DNA from: Chelydra serpentina
Lineage: Eukaryota > Chordata > Testudines > Chelydridae
Direction: 5' to 3'
NCBI GenBank assembly: GCA_037349315.1
Contig: JBAIAC010000001.1
Span: forward strand, 1,736,001 to 1,800,000
Length of the DNA stretch: 64,000 bases
The position numbers and the translations under genes were made by a program. Shown in pieces: positions 40,243 through 49,985 of the stretch (position 1 is the first letter of the stretch; each line of letters starts with the position of its first letter). The notes beneath the pieces are model-generated. The model did no database searches and was not told the origin of the DNA. It saw only the letters and a list, made by a program, of their open reading frames with translations.

Positions 40243-40511
40243 CCCAAGGGTCCTGTATTTGCTCCTGCTTTACCTGGAGCAATTCCTCTCAAACTCCCCT
40301 GTTTGCAGCTCCTGTTCGCAAAGCTCCCTGGTCACTTGCTCACTGCTTTATAAAGCCCTGGCCTGCCTGATTGATTAGCCCCGCCCCCTGGTGTAGAAGC
40401 TCACAGCTTCCAACTGCCAGCCACAGCACACGGTCCCCAAGGGTCCTGTATTTGCTCCTGCTTTACCTGGAGCAATTCCTCTCAAACTCCCCTGTTTGCA
40501 GCTCCTGTTCG
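40243..40511 (-). promoter_or_regulatory. CR1 5' UTR promoter region with a 192-bp tandem duplication
   Basis: A 77-bp segment beginning CCCCAAGGGTCCTGTATTTG is present at 40243-40319 and 40435-40511, so about 1.4 units of a 192-bp repeat. Between them lie CTTTATAAAG (40346-40355) and a GC box (GGGGGCGGGGC on the minus strand, about 40378-40391). This looks like an internal pol II promoter with monomer repeats, as in other LINEs. Confidence 0.75.
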
Positions 40512-41150
40512 CCTGGATTCAGAACTGGAAGGGACCTCGAGAGTTCATCTAGTCCAGTCCCCTGCACTCAAGGCAGGACTAAGTATTATCTAGACCAGGG
40601 GCGGCCAACCTGAGCCTGACAAGGAGCCAGAATTTACCAGTGTACACTAATATGTCAGCAGTCCCCACCAGCTCCCCCCACCACAACCTGCAGCGCCTCC
40701 TGCCCGCCGGAAGCCCCACCAATCAGTGCCTCCCATTCCCTCCCCACACCTCTAGCCTGTCGTGATCAGCTGTTACGCGGTGCGCAGGAAGCTCTGGTGG
40801 GAAGATCGAGGGCATGGCAGGCTCAGGAGAAGGGGTGGAGTGGGGGCAGGGTCTGGGGCAGAGCAGGGGGTTGAGCACTGAGCACTCCCCGGCACTTGGA
40901 AAGTTAGCATCTATAGCTCCAGCCCCGGAGTCAGTGCCTATGCAAGGAGCCGCATATTAACTTATGAAGAGCTGCATGTGGCTCCAGAGCCACAGGTTGG
41001 CCACCCCTGATCTAGACCATACCTGACAGGTGTTTGTCCAACCTGCTCTTAAAAATCCCCAATGATGGAGATTCCACAACCTCCCTAGGCAATTTATTCC
41101 AGTGCTTAACCCCCTGACGGTTAGGAAGTTTTTCATAATGTCCAACCTAA
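40512..41150 (-). mobile_element. Older CR1 3' fragment, split by a hAT MITE
   Basis: 3' UTR and RT-end sequence (minus strand) on both sides of the MITE at 40596-41009: GATTCAGAACTGGAAGGGACCTC... and CAACCTGCTCTTAAAAATCC, ATGGAGATTCCACAACCTCC. It is a different, older subfamily than the adjacent full-length CR1 and is inserted in the Gypsy internal region. Confidence 0.83.
40596..41009 (+). mobile_element. Non-autonomous hAT element, 414 bp, TSD ATCTAGAC
   Basis: Inverted termini CAGGGGCGGCCAACCTG and (minus) CAGGGGTGGCCAACCTG. Perfect 8-bp duplications ATCTAGAC at 40588-40595 and 41010-41017. Non-coding. Confidence 0.95.
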
Positions 41151-41159
41151 AGACTTCAC

Positions 41160-41406
41160 CAAGAAAATCCTTTCCTTCTGCAATATTATGCACTGCAACA
41201 TATTCTGTCTGAGCTTTATTTATGTCCAGAACCAACTTTGGCACAACAGACAAATTACAAAACTCCTTCTGAGTTTCACTTACATCCAGAATCACCTTTG
41301 GCCCATCAGGAAGATTTTTACACAATCCCCTTTCAGGTAAACTGCTAGACTTCATAGTCAAAAGATTTGAAGCATTCTCTTCCTTGTTACAAGTTTTCAC
41401 TGTCAA
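41160..41406 (-). pseudogene. Gypsy coding remnant with repeated LDxxxxQxE motif
   Basis: The frame 41406-41160 encodes PKVILDVSETQKEFCNLSV followed by PKLVLDINKAQTEYVAV, two tandem copies of one motif about 18-20 residues long. A third copy, SGLILDTTKAQEGSG, is encoded at 42190-42245 beyond the GC-rich insertion. The corresponding DNA also repeats (CATCCAGAATCACCTTTGG, GTCCAGAACCAACTTTGG). I do not recognise the domain. Confidence 0.55.
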
Positions 41407-41544
41407 TGGGCAACACAGTCAAATCATCTTTATGGTTTCCTTGTGCCCTGGCTAAGATATCAACCTGGTCAGACAAGGTTGTCATATCCTTACCCAGCAA
41501 CATACTAGCAACAGGCAAAATAGACGCACCAGAATTGCTTAGTC

Positions 41545-42165
41545 CAGGGGTCTCAAACTCAAATTACCATGAGGGCCGCATGAGGGCTAGTGCATTGGCC
41601 CGAGGGCCGCATCACTGACCCCGCCCCCTCGCTGCCCTGGCCCCACCGCCACCCCGCCCCTTCTATTAGGCCCCGCCACTTCTCCGCGCCTTCTCCGCCT
41701 CCTCCCCTGAGCATGTGGTTCCTCACTCCTCGCTCCTCCCCCTCCGTCCCAGAAACCACGAAGCCGCCTGGCGGCGGGAACTGCCTTGGAGCAGCGCGGA
41801 GGGAACAGGGATCTTAGCGGCCACAGAACGTAACTGGGGGTGGGGGAGGAGCGGGAAGCCATGCGCACAGGGGAGGAGAGGGGAAGAAGAGGCGGGCCGC
41901 CGGGTTCCCCCCACCCCCCCTCCTAGTTACGTCCTATGGCCGCCAACTCCCCTCACCCCACCCCCCAGTTACATTCTGTGGCCGCTAAGATCCCCGTTCC
42001 CTCCGCACTGCTCCAAGGTTCTATTTTTACTCCCAGGCAGTTCCCGCCGCCAGAACAGCTGTCTGGCGGCTTTGCGGTTTCTGGGAGGGAGGGGGGAGAA
42101 GCAGGAAGCGCGCACACAGGGGAGGAGGGGGGAGAAGAGGCGGAGCTGGATGCAACCTGGTTACA
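41545..42165 (+). mobile_element. GC-rich non-autonomous DNA element (hAT-like left end)
   Basis: Starts CAGGGGTCTCAAACTCAAA, a typical hAT terminus, at about 41547. The interior contains a long imperfect inverted repeat: CCAGAAACC...CTTAGCGGCCACAGAACGTAACT at 41750-41836 pairs with AGTTACATTCTGTGGCCGCTAAG...GGTTTCTGG at 41967-42091. The right terminus and duplication were not found, so the end coordinate is approximate. Confidence 0.6.
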
Positions 42166-42309
42166 ATGTCATTATCCCTAGCAGACACAAATTGAAGACC
42201 GCTTCCTTCCTGGGCTTTAGTTGTATCCAGAATCAACCCTGAATCAACTGATACATTTTCAACCATCATAGACTGACAGGCTTCTTCTGTCTGCTTTACA
42301 GACAGAGAA

Positions 42310-43011
42310 CTAGAGAGATACTGTTTCTTTCAAAATAGACAAACAATTGGAGATATCTTTTTCTTCGTCCCAGCACCCATGGCTGATTTTAGACACATAC
42401 CTGTACAGTGAGATAGCTTCCTTAACAGACAAGTTGCCACTCCCAACATATAAATTACTATTCTCCACAGATAGAGTCTCATTACATTGAGCTGCTTTAA
42501 ACAAATCATTTCTACCTTTTTTAGGCTTACTTTCACAAACTTTACTTGCCAACAATCCATCACTCACCAAGACTGTACCCTTTCTCTCCTCATTTAGGGC
42601 TTTAACCTGATCACCAACCTTAATTTGCTCTAGAGAAACATTTAGCGGAGCTTTATCTAATGCCAGATACACTTCTGAGATATCAGACAGACACTCAGAA
42701 ATTTCATTCACACATACACTGCTTCTTTGCACAGATAAACAGCTATATTCCTCAGACAAACATTTGGAGAAACCCCCCATAGGTAAGTCCTTGCCCCTAA
42801 TAGACACAGGTTCAGGATTATATCTTTCCCGTGACTGGTTTGTGTTATCAACTTGACTGAACAAAGCTTTAATATCATCCCCAATCAAAAGATCCTTAGG
42901 CAATAACTTTCTTACACCAGCTATAACTTCATGTTTAACACCATTCCATTCAAGATGGATTCTGGCTGAAGGCACACTTACAGTAAACTCATAGAGGATT
43001 ACAATATTCAC
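42310..43011 (-). pseudogene. Gypsy Gag-Pol part with retropepsin-like end
   Basis: A 233-codon frame. The N-terminal 45 residues (VSVPSARIHLEWNGVKHEV, GVRKLLPKDLLIGDDI) resemble the C-terminal part of Gypsy proteases, where the LP-x-D-x-LLG-x-D block follows the active site. The remainder is low-similarity, cysteine- and serine-containing sequence that I cannot assign. Confidence 0.55.
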
Positions 43012-43154
43012 ACTCTTATCTGGTAAGTAATCTTCCTCTTTGATAAGATCTGCTTTAACAAGAGTGATGTTAGAAACTGTAATTTGCCCTAAACAGCTTT
43101 TACCATTGACTTTTACACTCTCTGCACAAGTTATGGGGTTACCTTTTCCTTAGC

Positions 43155-43990
43155 TCACAGTAAAAGCATTTGCATAAAAGATGTCAGTGTTGGGCTATAT
43201 ATGGTTACACACAGATAACTGCTTAGAGTCAAAGAACATACCAACATTGTTACAAACTGGATAGATTCTGTCCCATATTTGCTGTTAAGAGGAGCTGGCT
43301 TTTCAGGATGATACAGTTTCTGTTGTTCCTTTATTCTTTTGAGTTGGAGCTTAAGTCTGTCCACTTTTGCCTTAGGGCTGGTCTACACTAACCCCCCAAT
43401 TCGAACTAAGATACGCAACTTCAGCTACGTGAATAACGTAGCTGAAGTCGAACTATCTTAGTTCGAATGAAAAAGTACTTACCCGGGGTCCACACGCGGC
43501 GCACAGGCTCCCCAGTCGACTCCGCCTACTCCGTTCGTCGAGCAGGATTACAAGCGTCGACGGTGGAGCACTTCCTGGTTCGATTTATCGCGTCTAGACA
43601 AGACGCGATAAATCGAACCCAGAAGATCGATCCAGCGCCTCCGACAGGACGCGTGAGTATAGACGTACCCTAAGCTTCTAGTTCCTTCAATCGAATATAT
43701 GCCATTTTTTGTTCATGTTCAAAACACAGGCTTTCTCTTTCCATATTAGCTATTTTGTTATTTTCCTGCAATCGAAGATATGGCATTTTTTGTTCGTGTT
43801 CAAACTGCTGCTGGTTTCTTACTGCAAACATTTTCACTGAGTCTGCTTCCTTATCACTGGCCAGATTTTTTCAGTTCCTGCTCTGGGGCCTTTTCTTAAA
43901 AGACAGCCCCCTCCGTGAATGCAATTCTTCCAGGCTTTTTCTGTCAGGATCTTGATCATGGGTGACTGTGACTGAGACTGATCACTGTGA
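43155..43990 (-). pseudogene. Gypsy gag-like coiled-coil region, split by a MITE
   Basis: On either side of the MITE (43375-43670) the minus strand encodes charged helical sequence: FEHEQKMPYLRLQ, MERESLCFEHEQKMAYIRLKELEA, then VDRLKLQLKRIKEQQKLYHPEKPAP. The FEHEQKMxYxRLxE unit is duplicated. This is typical of the coiled coil of Gypsy Gag. Several frame breaks make it a pseudogene. Confidence 0.6.
43375..43670 (+). mobile_element. Two-hairpin MITE, copy D
   Basis: GGGCTGGTCTACACTAACC to GAGTATAGACGTACCC with TTA on the left and TAA on the right. Both hairpins are present (…TTCAGCTACGTGAATAACGTAGCTGAA… and TTCGATTTATCGCGTC/GACGCGATAAATCGAA). Orientation is opposite to copies A-C. Confidence 0.9.
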
Positions 43991-44085
43991 CTGATTTCTA
44001 ACCCTTAAACTCTCCAATATCCAAATTCATTTTTGACAAGCGTGTGGTTCTGATCCAACAACCCAATTAACCTGTGGTAATGTGT

Positions 44086-44103
44086 ATCCTGCCAACTACG
44101 CCA
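44086..44103 (-). promoter_or_regulatory. Primer binding site, tRNA-Ser type
   Basis: Minus-strand TGGCGTAGTTGGCAGGAT, one base inside the LTR, is complementary to the 3' end of vertebrate tRNA-Ser (…ATCCTGCCGACTACGCCA) except at one base. Confidence 0.82.
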
Positions 44104-44104
44104 C

Positions 44105-46487
44105 TGTGACCGGGGTCCCAGTGTGGGCCAGTCGAGGTCACTCAATAAGGGTGAACTGCAAATAATGGGGCAGACAAACCCCAAAGCTGGTGGATAATTC
44201 AATACTTAAATTTACCAAGCCAGCATAAAGCAGCTTCTTTATTACCTCACTGGTTGCCCATAAACCAACAACACAGTTCCCTTAAAGCAACCCAGCCTCA
44301 GGCCTCCATCCAGGTACCCAAGTCAAACATGATGAATATTTCTGAAAATCATATTTCATCATGTAAAAGAAAAGGTTCTACCGATCCCAAAGGTTCGGAC
44401 ACATTACTTCCCAGGTTATTGAATATTCCAAATCTTCATTTATTTTTTATTTTTTATTTTGTTTATTAAAAAACAAAAGAGAGAGTATGGTTAAAAGATC
44501 AATATACATACAGACATGAGTTCAATTCTTGAGATTCAGATTTGTAGCAGAGCTTTGTAGTTGCAAAGAGTTCTTTCAGAAATAGTTCATAGGTTATAGT
44601 CCAATGTCCAATATCATTGCAGGGTGTTCCAGCTTAGGACTGGGATCTCAGTCCTTATGGCTTAAGCTTCCCCTGTATGAAGCCTCAAGCAGATCTCAAA
44701 TAACAGAATCAGGACCCAACGGTCTTTTATACAGTTTTCTAGCATCCACTTGACCATGCAGTCCTGGGTAAACAATAGGCTTTTGATGTAACCTTCTGTT
44801 TTCACAACACTACCAGTAATTAGTTACATAAATTAACATAGAGCAATTTATCCATTAGGCAGTCTAACATAAACTTCAAAAAGACATATAGACAATGACA
44901 TTATTTCACCCAAGATTCATCTAAATGTTAATATTCCCTTTTGATCTCTGAATTAGTAGCTATAGTAACAGACAGGAACTGTCTGTTTACATGGGAAGGA
45001 TCTAAGATACTAAATGTGTGTATCACTTCTAACTTCTAAGAATATAGGTTTGCATTTCAAAGTTCTAGCCTATTTACCATGAATGGCTCTAATTACTATT
45101 CACATACCTTTCTAACATGACTTTAAAGGTTGGCTTTGGGTCATTCAGTCTGCAAGCTGTTTAACCCTTTTCTGGCCATGTGTGACGTTGCACTCTATAT
45201 GTTTATGGAAATATGCTTATGAGTGTAAATATGACATAACTACAATATGCTTTGTTCTCGATATGCCATGTAACATATCTTTGCAAAGGTTATGATCTAC
45301 TGAATATATTCATCCTATTTGTATGCATGTATCATTTTTATATCTGAAGTTATGAGTGTTGACTCTATGTTTGTAATTGAAGTGTTTGCTGTAGGAAACA
45401 CATAAGTGAGGTTTGGCCAATATATTGTGAAGGGGCTATTCAAGTAATTAGGAGTACTTAACTAATAATGGACTTTGGGAGGTGCCAATCCACAAATAAG
45501 ATTTCCTTGGAACGTTCAAACTAACATGTAAACAATGGCGTCAGCCTGCAAAAAGCTGAATCATTCATGGACATGTGACTTGCCCAGGTGGCTACAAACT
45601 CCATCTTGTTGCTGTGATTTTGCACAGAAGAACAAATGGGTTTCTCCCCACAAGAGAAAGAATATAAAAGACCCTGGAAGACTTTCCATTTTGTCTTCAG
45701 CTGGCTCAAGAGATAGCCTTTCCACCCCAAAGAGATGCCTGAAAGAAACGGGAACAAAGAACTATAACTACGGGGATGTGAGTGATACCTGACCCAGGCC
45801 ATAAACTACAAGGTTGGTCTGAAAAGGATTGTACCTGAGATAACATCTAGGGTGAGAAGTTAGTATTATAACTAAATCCTTAGTGTATTAAGTTAGCCTT
45901 GCATATTTTGATTAATTTTACTTAGTAACTTAACTTGTTCTGTCTGTTATTACTTGGAACCACTTAAATCCTACTTTTATACTTAATAAAATTACTTTTG
46001 TTTATTAATTAACCTAGAGTAACTGATTAATACCTGGGGGAGCAAACAGCTGTTCATATTTCTCTATCAGTGTTATAGAGGGCAGACAATTTATGAGTTT
46101 CCCCTGTATACGCTTTATACAGAGTAAAACGGATTTATTTGGGGTTTGGATCCCATTGGGAGCTGGGTGTCTGGGTGCTGGAGACAGGAGCACTTTTTAA
46201 GCTGTTTTCAGTGAAGTCTGCAGCTTTGGGAGCATGGTTCAGACCCTGGGTCTGTGTTGCAGCAGACTTGCGTGTCTGGCTCAAGAAGGCAGGGTTCTGG
46301 AGGCCCAAACTGGCAGAGAAAACAGGCTCAGAGGTAGTCTCAGCACATCAGGTGACAGCCCAAAGGGGGTCTCTGTGACCGAACCCGTCACACCATGTAT
46401 TATACTTTGTATAAGATTTGCTGCAATTATATAGTAGTGGTAGCAACAATGGTTTGCATAACTATATTTTAATCAGACAATGTCACA
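44105..46487 (-). repeat. LTR-Y of the tRNA-Ser Gypsy element, holding a solo LTR
   Basis: Minus-strand TGTGACATTGTCTGATT (46487) to CCCGGTCACA (44105). After removing the nested LTR-X and one 5-bp duplication, the LTR is about 1166 bp. It contains GTATAAAAGACCGTTGGG (TATA) and AATAAA-type polyadenylation sequence. The primer site just inside 44105 shows that this is the 5' LTR of the minus-strand element. Confidence 0.9.
45181..46392 (+). mobile_element. Complete solo LTR-X, 1212 bp, TSD CCATG
   Basis: TGTGACGTTGCACTC... to ...GAACCCGTCACA, flanked by CCATG (45176-45180 and 46393-46397). The plus-strand LTR-Y copy at 35.1 kb shows the unfilled site (minus strand TTTTCTGCCATGTATTATAC), proving the insertion. 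Contains AATATAAAAGACCCTGG (TATA) near 45660 and TTAATAAAATTAC (polyadenylation) near 45984. Confidence 0.95.
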
Positions 46488-46631
46488 GAGGGCTTCTTAG
46501 AGTCACTTGCCCCTCGTGACATAATTGGTAGATCTGCCATATTGGAAAGGCTTGTGTCTTACCGGCAAGGGGAAATTATGTTAGAACTGCTAAGGAAGAA
46601 CATACCCATAGTCTAAAAAGTAGTAGGGCTT

Positions 46632-46830
46632 TGTTATACCAATAAAATAAAAACCAGCAGGATCTTATTAAAGGGGATAAGACAAAATGTCACATTTATT
46701 GTGAAAAAAGAATTATAGTAAGCAGTCAGTTATAGCTATAACATTTCATTCAGTTTCACATTCATTCATACACACACACAGGTTCTGCAGCTGCTAGATA
46801 GCTACCAGTCCTGAATGTAGCTTGAGTTCG
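46632..46830 (-). mobile_element. LTR-Z family, 3' part
   Basis: Plus-strand TGTTATACCAATAAAATAAA is the reverse complement of the 3' end of the solo LTR at 16185-17125. Similarity continues through ATGTCACATTTATTGTG and ATAGCTATAACATTTCATTC up to about 46790, then fades. The CACACACACA run lies inside it. Confidence 0.8.
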
Positions 46831-48641
46831 TGGCTTGGGTTTGCAGCTTGTGGCAGCAAACTGGCCAGGAAAGCCGGGCACAAGGAAGGGCTGGGTCTCT
46901 GTTGGGCATACACTGATGCCCTTCCATGTTGGCAGCAGAATGTTACCCTTCAAGTCTTCCATCTCACCCATCTTTTCTTAAAGGCTTTTAGTTTGAATCC
47001 AGAGTTTATAGGTCTTGCTGTGTCACCCTGCTTCTGGGGTCGGTGTGATTGATCACCCGTTAATTGCAGAGGTGACTTTCAGCCTGGGACCTGGCTTTGA
47101 TGTTCCTTCAATTGTACCTTTGTTCTTTTCTCTTTAGGGTGGACTCCTCTTACTTTGTCAGGGCTGTTGTCTGCATCTTTAGCAGTTGGTGTTTACGCTT
47201 TATTTCATCAGGACAGGCTGGGGCTGGAGGCTGATTCCATCATCCATACATACCTCATCCACACATCTAAACTAAACTAATAAGATTACATCAGGGTTTT
47301 GCAAAATGAAGTTGCAGCAGGTTTTTACAAACTGGAGTGAGCATTTTAAAATGGAGTTTGAGTTACAATATGGACAAGTGTAAGGAATGGCAAACAGTGA
47401 ACAGAAGTTACAATATAGACAAGTATAATGAATGGCAAACAGTGGGCAGAAGTTACAGTGTTGAAACAGTGCAAGTTCCAGTGTTTTAAGCAGCAATTGG
47501 ATTGAAAGTGAAACTTACAAGGGCAGCTGGCTGAACAGCTATGGTTCTTAACAAGCAGCTTAATTGTCAATTAGCCAGTTATTGGGATACCCAGTTTTAG
47601 GAATGAATGTAGTTTAATTCATAAAACTTTACTTATGAAGTTATATTAATAAAGTGAACAATTACACACATTTCCTTTATCAGTTCTACAGCGTGTGTAC
47701 AAAAACATAGATGTACAGAAGGGAGAATCTGGAAGAATGGCAGCTGGTGAGGTTATTGCATGTAATAACAGACTCTCATCGCTTCTGCCTGTCTTTACAA
47801 AGTGATGGAATGGGTTAAATCCAGCATTTGGCTTGGTGGATCTGAATAACATTAACCCAGTTTCTAGGTAACAAGCTAGGCTGTTAATTCAACCACTCAC
47901 ATATTTCAGGGATCAGGGGTGGGAGTTATATATTTTAAATTAATATTACCTAACATATCCCATTTAGTCTGCCCTGAGAACATGTTTTTATGATATAAAA
48001 CATTTTTTAAAAAGAGGCCCGATGGATTACTGTTCATAATATAAAGTAGCGACAAAGACACTGTCATTTTATTTATTCTGTTACAGAATCTTCACATGGC
48101 CAGCCATAAAATCAAATGCCGTTGGCCTCGTATGATAATGTTAGAGGTTAATGAACATAGAAAAAATACAGTTTTTATCTGTGCATGTAACCATATCTTA
48201 TTGGTATGCTGGGAAATAATATCGTCAAATACGGCACGTTTTGCAGCAAACAATCACTCCTCTGTCTCAGCTGTTTTCATTAAAAAATTCAAGATATCTG
48301 TCTATCTTCTGGCTGGCAGGCTTAAATAACAATGGTCCATCTGCTTAGTGTTAAGTATGTAACTTAAACGGAATCTCAAGTAATTAAAATAACATACTAG
48401 CAACCATGGCCTTTCTCCGGACACACAGACCTAAGTTGTTTGGTGCTTCTCTGTCGTTTTTAGGATAGGCTGTTGAGATGGATTATTGCTACTTGTTTAA
48501 ATGACACCATAAATGTGCATGGTGCAGGGGTGAGGAACAGCTTCAGTAACTGCAATGCTATCTTAACTGTGTTGCAACTATGGTACTGCCCCATAATACA
48601 GTTCAGAAACTCTCAAGGAAAAACCATCAATTATATAATAG
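46831..48641. other. Mostly unassigned; may contain LTR/ERV remnants
   Basis: 46831-47640 may be the remainder of the LTR-Z element (TCACCCTGCTTCTGGGG, internal-like), but I cannot prove this. A 45-bp tandem repeat lies at 47361-47460. From 47640 to 48641 the sequence looks unique, with no domain-bearing ORF. Confidence 0.4.
47361..47460 (+). repeat. 45-bp tandem repeat, 2.2 copies
   Basis: AGTTACAATATGGACAAG..., repeated from 47406 (AGTTACAATATAGACAAG...) and again partially at 47451 (AGTTACAGTG); both full units contain GAATGGCAAACAGTG. Confidence 0.9.
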
Positions 48642-49265
48642 GGGTGAAACTAATTTAAGGGACTTACTGGCATGCAGGGTGGCTGGGGTCCTGAGCAAGG
48701 TGGGGGGACAGCTCAACCAGAAGAGGCGGGGGCTCGGGCGGAAGGGGTTCTGGTGACTCCCCCAGCCAGCCCTTCAGCGCTGCCTGGCCCGTGCCGCTGG
48801 GCCTCTCACGATGATTTAAAGGGCCTGGGGGTCCTGGCCACTGCTAGCACTATCCCGGGGCTCCGGCTGTGAGTTAAAGGGCCGGAGCCCTGGGCTCTTT
48901 AAATCACCGGCAGAGCCCCAGGGCTCCTGGCCGCCACCGCTACCCCAGAGATCCGGCAGTGATTTAAAGGGCCCAGGGCTCCTGGCCATTGTTACTGCTA
49001 CCCCAGGACTCCAGCGGCAATTTAAAGGGCCTGGGTCTCCGGCTGCTGGTGTGGTAGCGGCAGTAGCAGCCGGAAGCCTCAGTCCCTTTAAATTACCACC
49101 GGAGCCCCATGGTAGCGGTGTCCGGGAGCCTCGGGCCCTTTCAAATTGCTGTGCCCTGGGGAAGCTGCCCCTTTTGGGTCCCCCTCATCAGCGACCCTGC
49201 TAGTATGGTCAGCTGTGTACTGGCTCTTACGATGTACCGGACCAGACCGGCTTACTTTCACCTCT
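48642..49265 (+). mobile_element. Non-autonomous DNA element, hAT-like, GC-rich
   Basis: GGGTGAAACTAATTTAAGGGACTTACTGGC at the left and (minus) AGAGGTGAAAGTAAGCCGG at the right form inverted termini. TATAATAG on the left and GATAATAG on the right suggest an 8-bp duplication. The interior repeats GATTTAAAGGGCC-x-GGG-CTCCTGGCC units about four to five times. Confidence 0.7.
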
Positions 49266-49396
49266 GATAATAGTTTATGGTGTAAAACAGTGGTTTTCAA
49301 CCTTTTTTCATTTGCAGACCCCTTTGGAAATCCTAGACATAGTCTGTGGACTCCTGTGGTCCATGGACCGCAGATTAAAAAACCACTGTTCTATAT

Positions 49397-49890
49397 CAGC
49401 AGTTCTTAACCAGGGGTACGCATATCCTTGGGGTACCCAGAGGTCTTCCAGGGGGTACATCAACTCATCTAGATATTTGCCTAGTTTCACAACAGGCTAC
49501 ATAAAAACCCTAGCGAAGTCAGTACAAACAAAAATTTAATACAGACAAAATGAGAAAGTAAGCAATTTTACATTAATAGTGTGCTGTGACACTTCTGTAT
49601 TTTTATGTCTGATTTTGTAAGCACATAATTGTTAAGTGAGATGAAACTTGGGGTACGCAAGATAAATCATAGAATATCAGGGTTGGAAGGGACCTTAGTA
49701 GGTCATCTAGTCCAACCCCCTGCTCAAAGCAGGACCAATCCCCAATTTTTGCCCCAGATCCCCAAAATGGCCCCCTCAAGGATTGAATTCACAACCCTGG
49801 GTTTAACAGGCCAATGCTCAAACCACTGAGCTATCCCTCCCCCCCATACCTGAAAGGGGTACAGTAGTCTGGAAAGGTTGAGACCCACTG
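49397..49890 (+). mobile_element. Inner hAT element, holding a SINE
   Basis: CAGCAGTTCTTAACCAGGGG to GGTTGAGACCCACTG, flanked by TTCTATAT (49389-49396) and TTCTATGG (49891-49898). A SINE sits inside at 49665-49845. Confidence 0.85.
49665..49845 (-). mobile_element. tRNA-derived SINE with CR1-like tail (innermost layer)
   Basis: Same family as the other four copies: AATCATAGAATATCAGGG tail side and CTGAGCTATCCCTCCC head side. Confidence 0.93.
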
Positions 49891-49985
49891 TTCTATGGTA
49901 ATGACAACCATTCATGGACCCTTTAGACATAGCGTGCGGACCTGCAGGATCTGCAGACCACAGATTGTAAACCACTGGTGTGAAA

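Larger units (their letters stand above)
35905..40511 (-). mobile_element. Nearly full-length CR1 LINE (5' UTR, ORF1, ORF2, 3' tail)
   Basis: A 4.6-kb minus-strand copy including a SINE. From 40511 downwards: a 5' UTR with promoter-like repeats, ORF1 (40043-39048), ORF2 endonuclease (to 37871) and RT (37887-35989), then a short 3' UTR and TCTATGGTTCTAT tail at 35905. Full-length CR1s are rare because most are 5'-truncated. Defects are few: two stops in ORF1, a SINE near the start of ORF2, and an 8-nt deletion between endonuclease and RT. Confidence 0.93.
41151..44104 (-). mobile_element. Gypsy-type element internal region (tRNA-Ser primer)
   Basis: Lies inside LTR-Y on the minus strand. From 44104 downwards: primer site, gag-like coding (43990-43155, with a MITE at 43375-43670), a segment with a retropepsin-like end (43011-42310), and a region with repeated peptide motifs (42270-41160, with a GC-rich insertion). 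Reverse transcriptase and the other LTR are not present, because CR1 sequence begins at 41150. Confidence 0.78.
49288..49977 (+). mobile_element. Outer hAT element of a three-layer nest
   Basis: CAGTGGTTTTCAACCTTTT to TTGTAAACCACTG, with 8-bp duplications GTGTAAAA (49280-49287) and GTGTGAAA (49978-49985), one mismatch. It is interrupted at 49389-49898 by a second hAT. Confidence 0.87.

Noticed and set aside
48096..48329. 77-codon plus-strand frame in unique DNA
   Set aside because: No domain, weak start context and no splice or polyadenylation evidence; length is within chance for this composition.
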